A stretch of 64,000 bases of DNA, taken from NCBI GenBank assembly GCA_028023455.1, contig JAQFVV010012513.1, positions 2,352,001 to 2,416,000 on the forward strand, given 5' to 3'. A program made the translations under genes and the position numbers. Origin of the DNA: Epiperipatus broadwayi. Taxonomy: Eukaryota > Onychophora > Udeonychophora > Euonychophora > Peripatidae. The notes below the pieces were generated by a model. That model was not told the DNA's origin, searched no databases, and saw only the letters and a program-made list of their open reading frames with translations. Of the stretch, positions 35,570 through 46,949 are shown one piece after another; positions within the stretch are counted from its first letter, which is position 1, and each line of letters opens with the position of its first letter.

Positions 35570-36565
35570 CATGATTGTAAATATCTATTAGAACATTTTT
35601 ATTCATTCATATACACATTCATTCCACATTATTAGACAACTGAAAAAAACACAAAAAAACATGATGTTTTTTTTTGAAATCAGAGGTAAAAAGCCAATAA
35701 ACTCACCATCCTGGTTAATGTATGTTGGTGAGCAGCCCATCTATGTTCGAATACTATATGAATAACTGCATGGTAATAACAGCTGCAATGACAAGAACGT
35801 ATGGAGTGGAGATTAAGAATTTGGCCTCCTCAGTTCCTTTAAGGTCTCCAAGAGGAATCAAAGGATCTCATTTCACCTAACATCAAACTTCTTTCTGTAA
35901 TTATTAATGTTATATGTTATTTGTTTAAAATGTGGGATTCTATGCCATATATATAGAAATCAACTTTTGAGAGAAGTTTTAACACAGACTTTTTTGTCAT
36001 TAAACTATGTTTTCTTCTTTAATTAATCAAAGATATCTATGACGATCTCATCTTAGCTTAATTTAAAATTGGATTTAATATTGTACTTTATATGATCGAT
36101 ATTGTTTAATTGTTGTAGCTTGATTGATATAACCCACTGGTCAGTATAGTGTCGTTTTGGGCAAAGAGCTTATCATACTACGAATTATTATATTTTTAAT
36201 AATATTATTATGGGCGAAAAGAGGGGAGGGTGTCTTAATTTTATCTCCTCCATTCCAAGAAAAATGTAAACAAAAAAGATATATATCAATTTTGTTTTTC
36301 ATTTACACATTCAATTTCCTTTCAAAATATTTGTAAAAAGAAAATGTCATTTTTTTGCGCGTTCCGTTTATTGTTGTTGTTGTTGATGTTTTAAAAGAAA
36401 GGAAAAAATATACATATATATATTAAAGTATTATATCTTACAAAAATGTAAATGAAACTTACATTAGTTAAGAATATTCATTTTACATTATGAAATAATT
36501 ATCGTTTTAAAAATTAGGTACACGTGCACATACGTATGAAAACATATATATATATAAGCTTTTAT
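35570..36565. other. AT-rich DNA without recognised gene
   Basis: 35,700-35,900 is GC-richer (TAATGTATGTTGGTGAGCAG, GGTCTCCAAGAGGAATCAAA) and could be part of an old element. No frame is recognised. Confidence 0.3.
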
Positions 36566-36574
36566 ATACTAAAT

Positions 36575-36862
36575 ATAAGGATTTGGGCTTTCATCATCAG
36601 ATTTTCAATGATATGGATGGCTGAAAAATTGGAGGTTGGAGTAGATTAAAGCCTGTTCATTAAAGTGTGAAGATTTGCTATCTTAATATGGGAGATGATA
36701 GTCTGGACCAACTGATGAGTTCTGGTTTAGTATGAAATACGTGCATTGGTAGTTATTTATCTTTTCGACATGTGTGTGGTCATGTGTATCAGTTACATGA
36801 GATAGTGTCAGCGTTTGAAGAGTGCTTGAAATTCTGAGTTCAAATCCCCTATATTTACAATT
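36575..36862 (+). mobile_element. H1 family, longest single copy
   Basis: Parts in order are CATCATCAGATTTTCAATGA, AAGCCTGTTCATTAAAGTGTG, GATTTGCTATCTTAATATGG, hammerhead (36,708-36,749), TTATTTATCTTTTCGACATG, GTGTATCAGTTACATGAGAT (box A-like), and GAGTTCAAATCCCC (36,836-36,849, an excellent box B). The tRNA-like boxes downstream of the ribozyme would make sense if monomers are joined head-to-tail in a transcript, so that each promoter drives the next unit. That is inference. It has no open frame. Confidence 0.75.
36708..36749 (+). ncRNA. type I hammerhead ribozyme motif (H1), best-preserved core
   Basis: CCAA, CTGATGA, stem II GTTCT-GGTTT-AGTAT (one U-U mismatch), GAAA, short stem III ATAC/GTGC, A and TTGG are all in order. 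The stem I strands CCAA and TTGG pair. The pair closing the catalytic core in stem III is A-C instead of A-U, so activity is doubtful. The consensus of all copies has GTGCT-GGTTT-AGCAT and ATACGTAT, which would restore all pairs. Confidence 0.7.
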
Positions 36863-36869
36863 AAGCTCC

Positions 36870-39050
36870 AGTTTATGAAGAGTGACTGATTTTCAAAAAG
36901 TCTTTATATACTTTACGTTAAATTGTTTTCTAATATTTGTAAGACATCGTTTCAATAATAAATTCATATAAAATAAAATTATAATAAAGTGTTTTTCTGA
37001 AACCATATTAGGATGATAACATTTTACTTGTAGTTGTATGGTTGGTATTTTAAAAAATCCAAAACTTTTTATTAATATATTCGAATTCATTCAGCTGTTA
37101 GTTATAACATGTATGTTAGTATATACTGCAACATTTCAACAAGAGTTGAATAGGATAATACATTTGAAACTTTCTATCTTATATTAGTCTGAGTGTTTTT
37201 ACTAACATTTGAATGATTATAAAAAAATTAAATAAATTTTGTAAAATATATGGTTAACATCATGTGTAGCCGGCCTATCAAGGTTATCACATTTGTAAGT
37301 TTTTTTTAATTGGTTGCTTAACAAATTTCAATTACGCATGGTATTACTGTGGAACTGCAAACTATGTGATATCAAACTACATAACTTCAATGACAGGCTA
37401 AGCAAAACTAAATGTAAATACAGTACTCCAGTATCTAGTTTTTCTCTCTTACTAAATATCACATTTCAAATATGAATTTATGAATTGTAAACACATTTTT
37501 TCATGGTTTAAATCTTATACCTATTTAGTTCTGTACTGTAGTTAAAAGCACATATAGTGTTTTTTTTTTTTCTAAATGCTTTTCCTTCAAAAAGTTTTAT
37601 TCCAATACCATATTTTTTTAGAATTCCAGAAATGTACCCAGCCGATGGAAAGGCCATTTGTAGTAATTTTTTTTTAGTTGGTTGTTTTAACAAATTACAT
37701 TCTTTGCATAAAATGCTTTGTAAAAAAATATGGTCTACTAATGGTGGAACAAATAATTTTTTTTTTCTTGAAAAATACATCCTCTAACAAAAACAATGTT
37801 TAACTTGAAAATCACATGACAGCATTATGGACAAACATTTAGAGATTTAATATATAAGATATGTAATTCCACTATTCATATTCTAAGTATGTGGAAAAAA
37901 AAGAAAGAAAAAAAAAGTAACATTTGTTCACAAAATTATTTAAAACAAAAGTTTATATTTTTTCTAAAGACATTTGACAATTAAATTTTAGATATAAGAA
38001 GTAGTCAAATATATAAGTACAATAAAAATAAATTAACACTCCCATTAAGTTAACTGAAGGTTTATATATATATATATATATATATATTAATGGTGCTGAT
38101 TACTCTTCAGCTTTATTATATTCTTCTATAGCTATCATCAGTACTATTTTATCAGTTTTACGTTTATTTAATGTTTAAAAGATGAAATAAAGTAAATATT
38201 AATTTATTACATTAGAAAAGTCTGAAGGTGTTAGTAGTCCAAAGAATAATCCCACAGTGATAACTACAAATGAGTTTTGCAATAGCCTACAGCATCGCTG
38301 ATTGGTAAATTCATTGATCTTAGATATATAAAAGAAACTGTAAACTCCTCTGTAGTTTCTTTAAACATCTATGATTATTTTTACAAAATATTTGTATAGA
38401 TTTTTAAAATGTATTTCAAATTCAAAGTAATGATAAAAAGAACATTACACCCTTTCAAATACCATAATAAATAACTTTTGTGATATGTTATAATAATTGT
38501 AAATGCAAATTTAAATTTTAGAACAGAATTTCAAAGCTTCATAATGACTTAAATAAAAATTTATTCATATTTACAAATTAAATTCACTCAATGAAGATTT
38601 GTTTATTGACTTTTTCAGTAGCATTTACAGTAATTAGCCATTGAGAAAAAACTCATTATACTTATTATATATTTCACTTTATTTTACTTTATAATTTTTT
38701 TTCTATATTTCTAAAGTTCAAATATTTTTAGAGTGCTTTTTATTTGTAAACTTATATTTTTAACAAATCAAATTTGCTTTATTAAATTATAATATAGAAT
38801 CATATTTAAAACCTAAAGTCAAATGTAAAATCTTACTAAAATCATCATTAGGGAGATCACTGGAAATTAGCACCTGTTGAAAGTTTAAAACATTTTTTTT
38901 TCTGACGTCACTTTTGAAGATATCAAAATTATATATATAAACTTTAAATTATATATTATCAAATATTATTTAATAAATGCTATGATAAACCTTAACATTG
39001 GTATCTATATATTAATGCAGTATTTAGTATTGATGCAATCTACAAAGGCA
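36870..39050. other. AT-rich DNA without a recognised gene
   Basis: Two antisense open frames at 37.51-37.79 kb show no domain I can name. A segment with a T-run followed by TTGGTTG and TTAACAAATT occurs twice, at about 37,300 and 37,670 (spacing about 370 bp), but the similarity covers only some 60 bp. Confidence 0.35.
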
Positions 39051-39059
39051 ACCCAAAAA

Positions 39060-39122
39060 TGTATCCACTTCTCCCTACAGCCCAGAGTTTTTCTGGGCTG
39101 GGCTGCAGTGAGAAGTGGACAA
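39060..39122. repeat. GC-rich hairpin
   Basis: TCCACTTCTCCCTACAGCCC pairs with GGGCTGCAGTGAGAAGTGGA, with an inner CCAGAGTTTTTCTGG. It is far more GC-rich than its surroundings, so it probably came from a transposed foldback or a structured RNA. Confidence 0.65.
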
Positions 39123-39124
39123 AA

Positions 39125-40800
39125 ATAAATCTGTTAGGATGAATATGAAATTTATGGAAATATCTGTGAAGCCTCTGTCAAATTGACTAATATCAGCTAG
39201 GTAAATTTCAAAATTTCAAATACTATGTAATGATGGGATTGATAAATCCTCCAACTCTAGCTTTAATAATGCAACTCCCTCTAGTGTCAATACAATCTAT
39301 GAAGAAGATGGACAATGAATCCATTTTCACTTATGGATGATGATTTTGTATAGACAGAATATTTAGATAATGTATATTAGGACTTACATCAAATTCATGT
39401 GGATATCATTGCTGTGTAATTCAAATTGGATATACTTTATATTTTTATGAGGCAGAGCTAATTTGACTCATTTTAATAGTCATGTCAATAACTGAACAAA
39501 TATTAATTATTGAAAGTTCAGCTTATACAGCAGTATGTAATATATAATACAATTGTACTGCTATATATTAGTTATTTGAACTTTGCACATTCCTTTGGTT
39601 AGGAATATCTTTTGTTGTAAACACTTGTTAATTTGGAGCGGCTACTACTAAAACTTTCTTAGTTTGTTCTTTTTGCATATCTTTGTTGAGTGATTCTGTG
39701 CAGAGTAATTTGACATTATGTTCAAATTGTACTCTTTCTGCTCATAAGCCTTTTAATTCATCATGAGCTTTTCCAGGCTATCTATTTACTTTTAAATACG
39801 CAATAATTCCTTTATTTTTGTAGATACAGTGAAAAACAAAATATCCAAGCAATAAAGCTAAAAAGATGTTTAAAATTATTTTTTAGAATGATTATTTAAA
39901 TTATAAATATTCATAAATACAAATTTATAATAAATAATGCAGGGACCATTAAAATAATACTATTGAATCTGTCTAGCACCCTCCATGGCCCAGTATTATG
40001 TGACCACTATCTTTAATATTAAATTTTCACTTAAAATATGAAATAAATAAATCACTTAATTGGGTCATTAATGCTAATATACACTCAGTTGTAAACAAAT
40101 AAACTCTATTTGAAAAATAGTAATTTTCAATATAAAAGATTGGTTACTATATTTGGTTATTGTTTGCAATGATATTAAAATGAGTAGAAATGAGCTCTGA
40201 CTTGTTAAGGAAATTATAGCTGATGTGAATCACGTTGTATATTTTCATGGAATTAAATGTTTATCCTAATAGATACAATTATTTAACTCTACTATCCATA
40301 AAAGGTTGTGATCTGCAGATTATAGTGGATTTAGTTTGATCTGCTCATAGAGTACAATGCTACTGGGCAGGGGTATGTATGATGATATGACTGTTTCTAG
40401 AGTAATTACTACTATATTATATATTGTGTATGCATTTATTTGATATTATAATATTAAATGGGATTGTTAGGTGTGAAAAAGCAAATGTCAAGTCCGGACG
40501 ATTATATAAAAAAATTGTTTCACTAGAATGACCCCTCATGTATTTAGGCTTTCATGATCATCAATGTTATATTCATCATTGTACTGATACTATCCATAGA
40601 ATCATGTGCTATCTTTTTTAACACGAACCATTTTTAACATCATATACATTCTTAGTAAGTTATATCATCTCATTGCAAGGCATATATTTTCTAACTGAAG
40701 TGTAACTGTAACTTGATCATGTATTTCCACATTATTTTTTCTGTCTATAGTATTAATAAATATTTGAAATACAGGCACTCTTTACATAACTGGAGCCTAA
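39125..40800. other. AT-rich DNA without recognised gene
   Basis: I recognise nothing here. Confidence 0.35.
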
Positions 40801-40807
40801 TTGCAAA

Positions 40808-41128
40808 TATATGGGATTTGAACTCAGACTTTTAAATACTCATCAACTATCTACACTATCTCATATGACTGATACCCATGATCACACACATGTAGTAAAC
40901 ATAAATAATCACAAATATAAGTATTTCATGCTAAACCAGTACTCATCTGTTGGTCCAGATGTGTCGAAGATGTTAATCTGGACTAACTAATGAGTGCTGG
41001 TTTAGAATAATATACATATATTGGCAATTATTTATCTTTTCTACATGTGTGTGCTCGTGTGTATCAGTGGTATGAGGTAGTGTGGATAGTTGACAGGTAT
41101 TTGAAAGTCTGAGTTCAAATACTCTCTA
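40808..41128. mobile_element. head-to-head inverted pair of H1 copies
   Basis: The left arm (40,811-40,959, minus strand) and right arm (40,975-41,125, plus strand) each run from hammerhead to box B. Box B is GGATTTGAACTC at the left, read in reverse, and GAGTTCAAATAC at the right. The left hammerhead has CAGATGA with intact GAAA and stem II GTACT-GGTTT-AGCAT. The right has CTAATGA and a decayed stem II. The spacer is about 15 nt (GTGTCGAAGATG). The pair makes a roughly 150-bp foldback. Confidence 0.75.
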
Positions 41129-41129
41129 T

Positions 41130-41885
41130 TTGTCTATGGTATTGTAAAACCTTTCACTAGCAACCTAGTTTAACATTTTTAAGTACATAGAATTAGAAAT
41201 ATCAATGACTAAAGTGTCACCTATTAGGACTAGAATGTGTCATTTTCAGCTGTTTTCTACTGTTTGTTTGATGATTTGAATTTTTCTTTTCAATTACAAT
41301 TTATATTGATTGATATTAGTTTCAACTAAAATAGTTAAATGTTGGTATTGTTCAGAAAAAAGTAAAACATAGCTAAGGAGTTAGGATTTTAAGAGAAGCA
41401 GAAGACAATGATAATGTTTCAAATGAAGGGTATTATTTTTTATTGGATTCAGTGTTGCCATTATATGTGATTGGCCCCAGCTTTTATTTAAAATTAGAAA
41501 TTGAAAATAATCAGTTAACCTATAATTTGTGTATTCATTCATTTTATTTTTGTAAAATTAAATTAAATATTTGTTTCCTTGTGAACATTTAACGTTTAGA
41601 CTCAGATTGCAATTGAACATTTTTTAGGAGTCAAAAGTCCAGTTTAACAGTACTAAAATGAAAGGGAAAGTGAAATTACAAATAGTATTATCAAGCCCAG
41701 AATTTTTTAAATTTCAAAAGAGTATTTTAATTAATTGAATATAATCTTTATTCAGTTATGAATTATTAATCTAAAATTAACTGATTATTATATTTTATTC
41801 TTTGAAAAACATTTTCATCTCAAATTAAAAAAAAAAAAATGTTTTGTTCTTATTTGTTTTAGTTTATTACTCTTCATATTTATTT
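41130..41885. other. AT-rich DNA without recognised gene
   Basis: I recognise nothing here. Confidence 0.35.
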
Positions 41886-41889
41886 TCAG

Positions 41890-44650
41890 TTTATTAGAAG
41901 ATATATTGATAATTGGCACATGGAAATTTAGATCTGTGAGAAGAGCTGGAAAATTGGAAAATTTGAAGAGTTGTATATAAATAATATTGATGTTGTAGGA
42001 TTAAGTGAAGTGAGGTGGGAAGGATGTGGGGAAGTAAATAGTAAAGATATTAAGTTATTTTATTTGGGTGGTGACAGTCAATTAATGGAATATGCATATT
42101 GTGGGAAGCAATTTGGAATAGTGGGGCAAAGGTTAATTGTATTGGCATTAAGCTAATGAAGATGAGAACAAATGCAAGTCTAGCATTTGGTAATCATACA
42201 ATATGCTAACATCTAGTCATGATGATATTGAAAGTGATGAAATATATAAAAGATAGAGGAAATTATCCATTGTGAAAGAAAAAGTGCATATGCATTGCTA
42301 TTGGGTGATTGGAATGCTGTCTCGAAAAAGATAAGGAAAAGAAAATTGTGGTGAAAAAAATGAAAGAGGTACCTGGATTGTACAATTTTGTAAGGAGACT
42401 GGGTTTCTGAATGCAAACACTTGTTTTAAAAAACATATTAGAAGATTGTATATGTGGAAAGCTTTAGGTCATAGAGAACATTATCAATTGATTATATATT
42501 GATTCAGGATAGATACAAGAATGCTATTAAGGTTCACATCCTTTGCCTGGTGCTTATATAAACTCAGATCATAATTTAATTATAGCTAAATTAAAGTTGA
42601 CCAATAAATTGAGAAAAATGGAAAGAGGTAAATTTGATTTAATATGTGAAAGTGAAATAAAAGGGATTGTTCAAGATGAGGAATATATAATAGTTTGGAT
42701 AAGTGTTGGTTTAGAATTAAAAAAGAATTCTTAAAAACAACAAAAAATGAAATAGGTATTACTTGGGTAAGGAAAGCTAAATGTCATTGGATAACTGAAG
42801 ATATGTTGGAAAACATGAAAGTACAGAGAAGATGGAAGAATGTAAATGCTTAGGAATGACAAAGTGCATATAGGACAATTAATAATGAGCTAAGAAAAGA
42901 AACAGATTTAACAAAAGAAAAATATTTGGAGTAAGAATGTGGAGATATAGGAAGGTGTCAGAACATGAAAAGATATGATCTGTTATTTTATAGAATACTA
43001 AATGTCACTTGGGATAAGAATGGAAAGGGACTAACTGATAACAATTATGTATTAAAAAGATGGAAAGAATACTTCAGTGTCTATTTAGTAGAGAAAAAAT
43101 AATAATTAATTTTTGAACTTAAAAGCAAAGAATATATGAAAATGGATGATAAAGGTATGAATATATTGTCAGATGAAGTAAAAAAATCAATTGCACAAAC
43201 ATAGAATGGTAAAACTGTTGGATTTGATGCAGTATTTATAGAATTTTTGAAAGAAATGGGAGAATTTACTTTGAAAGGAATACTTGGACTTTTCAATTTG
43301 ATAGATAACAGTAAAGTTTTGACTGAAGATTTTTTAAAGAATTATAATGATTCCAATTGCTGAAAAAAAAGAAAACTATTAAATGTGAAGAGTATAGAAT
43401 AATAACTTTTTAATCTCGTGCTTCTAAAGTTTTATTGAGGATTTTAATTCAAAGAATTTATGGCCAGGTAGAGTATTATATTAGAGAAGAACAATTTGGT
43501 TTCAGAGAGGGAAAAGTATAAGAGCAACTATTTATGTTGTTAGAACAGTTTCAGAAAGATATATTGAAAAAGATACAGGTATTGGTATATGTTTTGTGGA
43601 TTTGGAAAACATATTTGATAGAGTATTCAATAAAATTATGTCATTTTAAAAGATAAAGGGGTATTTTGGAAAGAGAGAAGATTGATTTGAGATATATATA
43701 CTGGTCAATGAATAAGGATTAAATTGTTCAGCAATGAGACTAATGCAGTGAATATAGAAAGTGGAGTTAGACAATGATCCAATATGTCCTGTTCTTTTTA
43801 ATATTTATTTAAAATACATGCTAAATAATTATTTAGACTGTGGAAAAGCAAATGTTGGAGGTAGAGTAATAAAATGAATAAGATTTGCAAATAATATGAC
43901 TCTTATGGATGAGGATAAAGTGTCTTCAAAATATGTTGAATAAATTGGAAGAAGGAGATATGGAATTTGGAATAAATATTAATGAATAGGGAAAATGCGA
44001 AAAGAGTGCAAGTTGAAGTGAAATGCAAAAAGAATGAAAATTAACGTCCATGACCACATAGTTCAACAGGTAAAATGATTTTGAAATTTATGCAATTGGT
44101 TAAGTGAGGATGTAAGAAGTGAAGGTAAAGAAGAACATTAGCAAAGGAGGCATTTATTAAAAGAAAGAAAATACTTTATGGACCTTTGAAAAGAAAATTA
44201 AAAAAAGATTAATTAAATACTATGTTTTAGAGTGTACTAATGCATGGCTGTTAATCATGGGCAATGAATAATAAAATTAGGAACTTATTTGAAACCTTTG
44301 AGCTGTGGACATAAAGAAGAGTGAAAAAATCAATTAGATGAATAAAATAACAAGTGAAGAAGTTTTGAAAAGAACAACTGGAAAAACAAAATTGATTGAG
44401 GAAATCAGAGAGAGAAAATTAAACTGGATTGGACATGTGTTAAGAAAAAATTATGGTTTATAAAAGATATTTTGGATGGAGTGGTGAATGGAAGTAAGAA
44501 TAAATGATGGAAGAAATTTACATTGTTGAATAATATATGAGATGGGAAGAGTTATGTGGAATTAAAGACTTAGATAAGAAAGAAAATGGAATGACAAAAT
44601 TGACAACTTGATGATGCGACTACTTTCTGGATCTGTCCATTTGACAGAAT
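41890..44650 (+). mobile_element. second RTE-like LINE lineage, full extent but heavily decayed
   Basis: Fragments in order on the plus strand, across shifting frames, begin with TWKFRSVRRAGKLENLK (about 41,920), VVGLSEVRWEGCGEV (endonuclease), IAIG.LE (from GDWNA), and NSDHNLIIAKLKL (about 42,560). Then come FGFREGK (about 43,500), FVDLENIFDRV, ESGVRQ, RFANNMTLM (about 43,880), and KLNWIGHVLRKN (about 44,420), with GATGATG near 44,610. The catalytic FADD reads FANN, so both metal-binding aspartates are lost, and stops and frameshifts are frequent. The endonuclease (LSEVRWEG) and C-terminal motifs differ from the 33- and 60-kb copies, so this is a separate lineage. It is dead. Small open frames in it (41,971-42,156; 42,543-42,734) are just surviving pieces. 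Confidence 0.85.
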
Positions 44651-44654
44651 ACTG

Positions 44655-45690
44655 TTGATGACTTTTCTTATTTATTTGCAAGGACTATATAATAAATTTA
44701 AGATTTTTTTTCATTGTTAACCTTCATATTTAAATAAATAAATATAATTGGGTAATTTATTTATGAATAATAGATTTATAAATATTCATCAAATTTGCCA
44801 ATTTCAGAAATTTTTGACTACCTAACAAGGAAGTAAAGCATCAATATTTTTTTATTATAAAGTTACTAAAATTTGACCTACAACTGCCAAATTTTCTGCA
44901 CCCACACATTTGACACCATATAACTGATGTAATATCTTTATAATTATTACTAATTACTTATTAGGCTACTGATTATCATAAAAAATTATTGAATGTGTAA
45001 AGTTTAAGATTAATTTAAGACTAACACTCTTATTAAATAGAATCACATTATATCATTAATCTAACTCTATTTTTGATTTTTCCCATATGAAATATTTTAA
45101 GTATATTTGGAATTCTAAATCACTTCTCACACCATAAATCTATGAATAAATTATATCTTCAAAGATAAAAATGACTTCAATATGTATTTCTGAATGAACC
45201 AAAAACTCATGTTCATCTTTATCATCTAGCATTTAAATTCTCAGATGTATACCTTATTTTGAATAATGTTGCCTTTTGGTACAAAAATAAGTTCATATAT
45301 ATATATATATATGATCTTATTAATTAAAAAAAAGTGTTACAATTATCTAAAAATCTTTTTTCAGTTCTTTTATTTCAACAGACCTGAAAATAGATTGATT
45401 CATTGTTTAGCAAATAATTTTTTTGTTTATTGTTGTATAATCTGAAGAACAAAATATATTCTTTATAGTCATCATAAATTTAAAAATTTATCCATCATCC
45501 TTTCCAGAATAATTTTGATACTACATTAATCTGTTTATTCTATTCATTATATTTTGTAAAATATCTCTCACATAGATTCCATTTTTCATAATGCATCTAG
45601 TAAGTGCCCTTAACGCCTGACATGGCACCAAATTGCCAATAGATAACTAGATTTGAAATATAATTCATCTTCACATGATACAATCCAAAG
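44655..45690. other. AT-rich DNA without recognised gene
   Basis: I recognise nothing here except a TA tract near 45,295. Confidence 0.35.
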
Positions 45691-45802
45691 TTTAATGAAC
45701 CAATAAAATGTTTAAGCTGTTGCCAAGGCAATGCCTATAGAATCCATCTTTTATACAGAGAAGTTATCTTGACAACAGATTGTAGATTCTATTGGTTTCT
45801 TA
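45690..45802. repeat. foldback repeat
   Basis: CCAATAAAATGTTTAAGCTG, TTGCCAAGGCAA and ATAGAATC are mirrored by GTAGATTCTATTGG and TTTCTTAAGCTTT. The arms are imperfect and the loop is about 35 nt. Confidence 0.55.
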
Positions 45803-45942
45803 AGCTTTCACTGTTATTATAAGATCACATATATATTGTTTTGAGGTCATATGTCACATGATCTAATTTAACAAGCTTGTATTACAAATGTTATATAATG
45901 ACCTTGCAACTAGCACTTAACACATTTATCAGAATATCACAA

Positions 45943-46196
45943 CCTCAGACCAGTTTTGGTGATTTTATGTTGCTAAAACTATTAATATATGGTCTGTCTG
46001 AGCATGGTTCTGTCCCATATGGGTATTTAAGTTACATAGCTGAATTGGAGGACATATGAATGTCTGAAACTTTCAGATATTCTACTTAATAGTTATCTGT
46101 TAGATAAAGTGCTGGGCTTGGCTTAGTATTTTAAACCTAATGCTTGAATATCTTAACACCTCACTGAGAAACCCAGTAGCTGAAACCAGTCTGAGG
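45943..46196. ncRNA. hammerhead-like motifs at the two ends of a 250-bp segment
   Basis: The right end (46,159-46,196, plus strand) reads stem I CCTCA, core CTGAGAA (decayed CTGATGA), CCCAGTAGC, GAAACCAGTC and stem I 3' strand TGAGG. The stem I pairing is perfect over 5 bp and the cleavage-site C is at 46,191. The left end (45,943-45,959, minus strand) has the matching half-motif AAACTGGTCTGAGG. The segment between has no open frame worth keeping. It is a relic of a small hammerhead element related to H2, with its two ends in opposite orientation. Confidence 0.6.
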
Positions 46197-46420
46197 ATGG
46201 GGACACTATATAATATATAATTTAAATAATGTGTAATTATGCTCAAGGCTAAATGGATTTATAAGTAATCATTAAAATCAGTCAACCCTGATACAATCCC
46301 CATATCAATAATAGTCACGAATATCAAAATGTTGCATTAAATTTGAGAATTCATGGAAATGGGTTTTTTATTAATATTTAAGGGATAGATTTAAATCTAT
46401 ATATGCAGAATATTGTTATT

Positions 46421-46508
46421 ATTTTTTTATATGTCAAACCATTGACTGGGAAGCAAATCCAGGCTAGCTGCTTGGAAGGCAGCTATGTTACCTGCTAGGT
46501 GACCAATG
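46421..46508 (-). mobile_element. tRNA-Gly(UCC)-derived SINE
   Basis: The minus strand reads CATTGGTCACCTAGCAGGT, AACATAGCTGCCTTCCAAGC, AGCTAGCCTGGATTTGCTTC and CCAGTCAATG. The anticodon arm GCTGC-CTTCCAA-GCAGC is that of tRNA-Gly with anticodon UCC. Box A-like CACCTAGCAGGT and box B-like GGATTTGCTTCCC are in place. CATTG and CAATG pair as an acceptor stem. It is followed by GTTTGACATATAAAAAAA, the same tail as the SINEs at 33.8 and 50.5 kb. Mismatches in the D and T arms exclude a working tRNA. Confidence 0.8.
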
Positions 46509-46719
46509 CTTTATTTGTGAATGAAATTTTTTATTTTGGATGGGAAAAAATGATTTGAGGGAGGGAAATCATTGAGAAATATTTTTTAAATGTAATGGAT
46601 ATCTTATTAAATAAAGAATTTAATTGTTTTAATATAGATAAATGATAGAAAGCTGGACACTTACATGGATATGTTAATATTGTGTGACTTTAAGGACACT
46701 TTGACTTTTTAAATTACAA

Positions 46720-46945
46720 ATGTAAAGGTTTATTCAGGATTATTTTAATGCCATAAACTGGCTGTAGATTTTATTTATTTATTTATTGGTATGTAATATA
46801 TATATATATATTAAACTGTTTGAAATTGAGTGATCCACCTTTATTGTTAAAAAGAGGTTGCCTTGACAACAGTTTGAAATTGTTGATTATTATTCATATT
46901 GGGAATGTCTAAGTGTTGAATGGTTTTAATGATATATATATTTTG
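46720..46945 (+). repeat. composite repeat patch (copies at 28.8 and 52.8 kb)
   Basis: 46,841-46,941 matches the 28.8-kb repeat. 46,723-46,768 (GTAAAGGTTTATTCAGGATT then GCCATAAACTGGCTGTAG) matches two blocks at 52,823-52,850 and 52,758-52,777, but in the opposite order, as if circularly permuted. Confidence 0.55.
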
Positions 46946-46949
46946 TAAC

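Noticed and set aside
37508-37787. Overlapping frames on both strands (90 and 76 codons)
   Set aside because: The minus frame contains YISGILKKYGIGI, faintly like a retroelement RT thumb, but no neighbouring motif supports it.
46421-46508. Functional tRNA-Gly gene
   Set aside because: The anticodon arm is good, but the D and T arms have mismatches, box B is altered, and an A-rich SINE tail follows.
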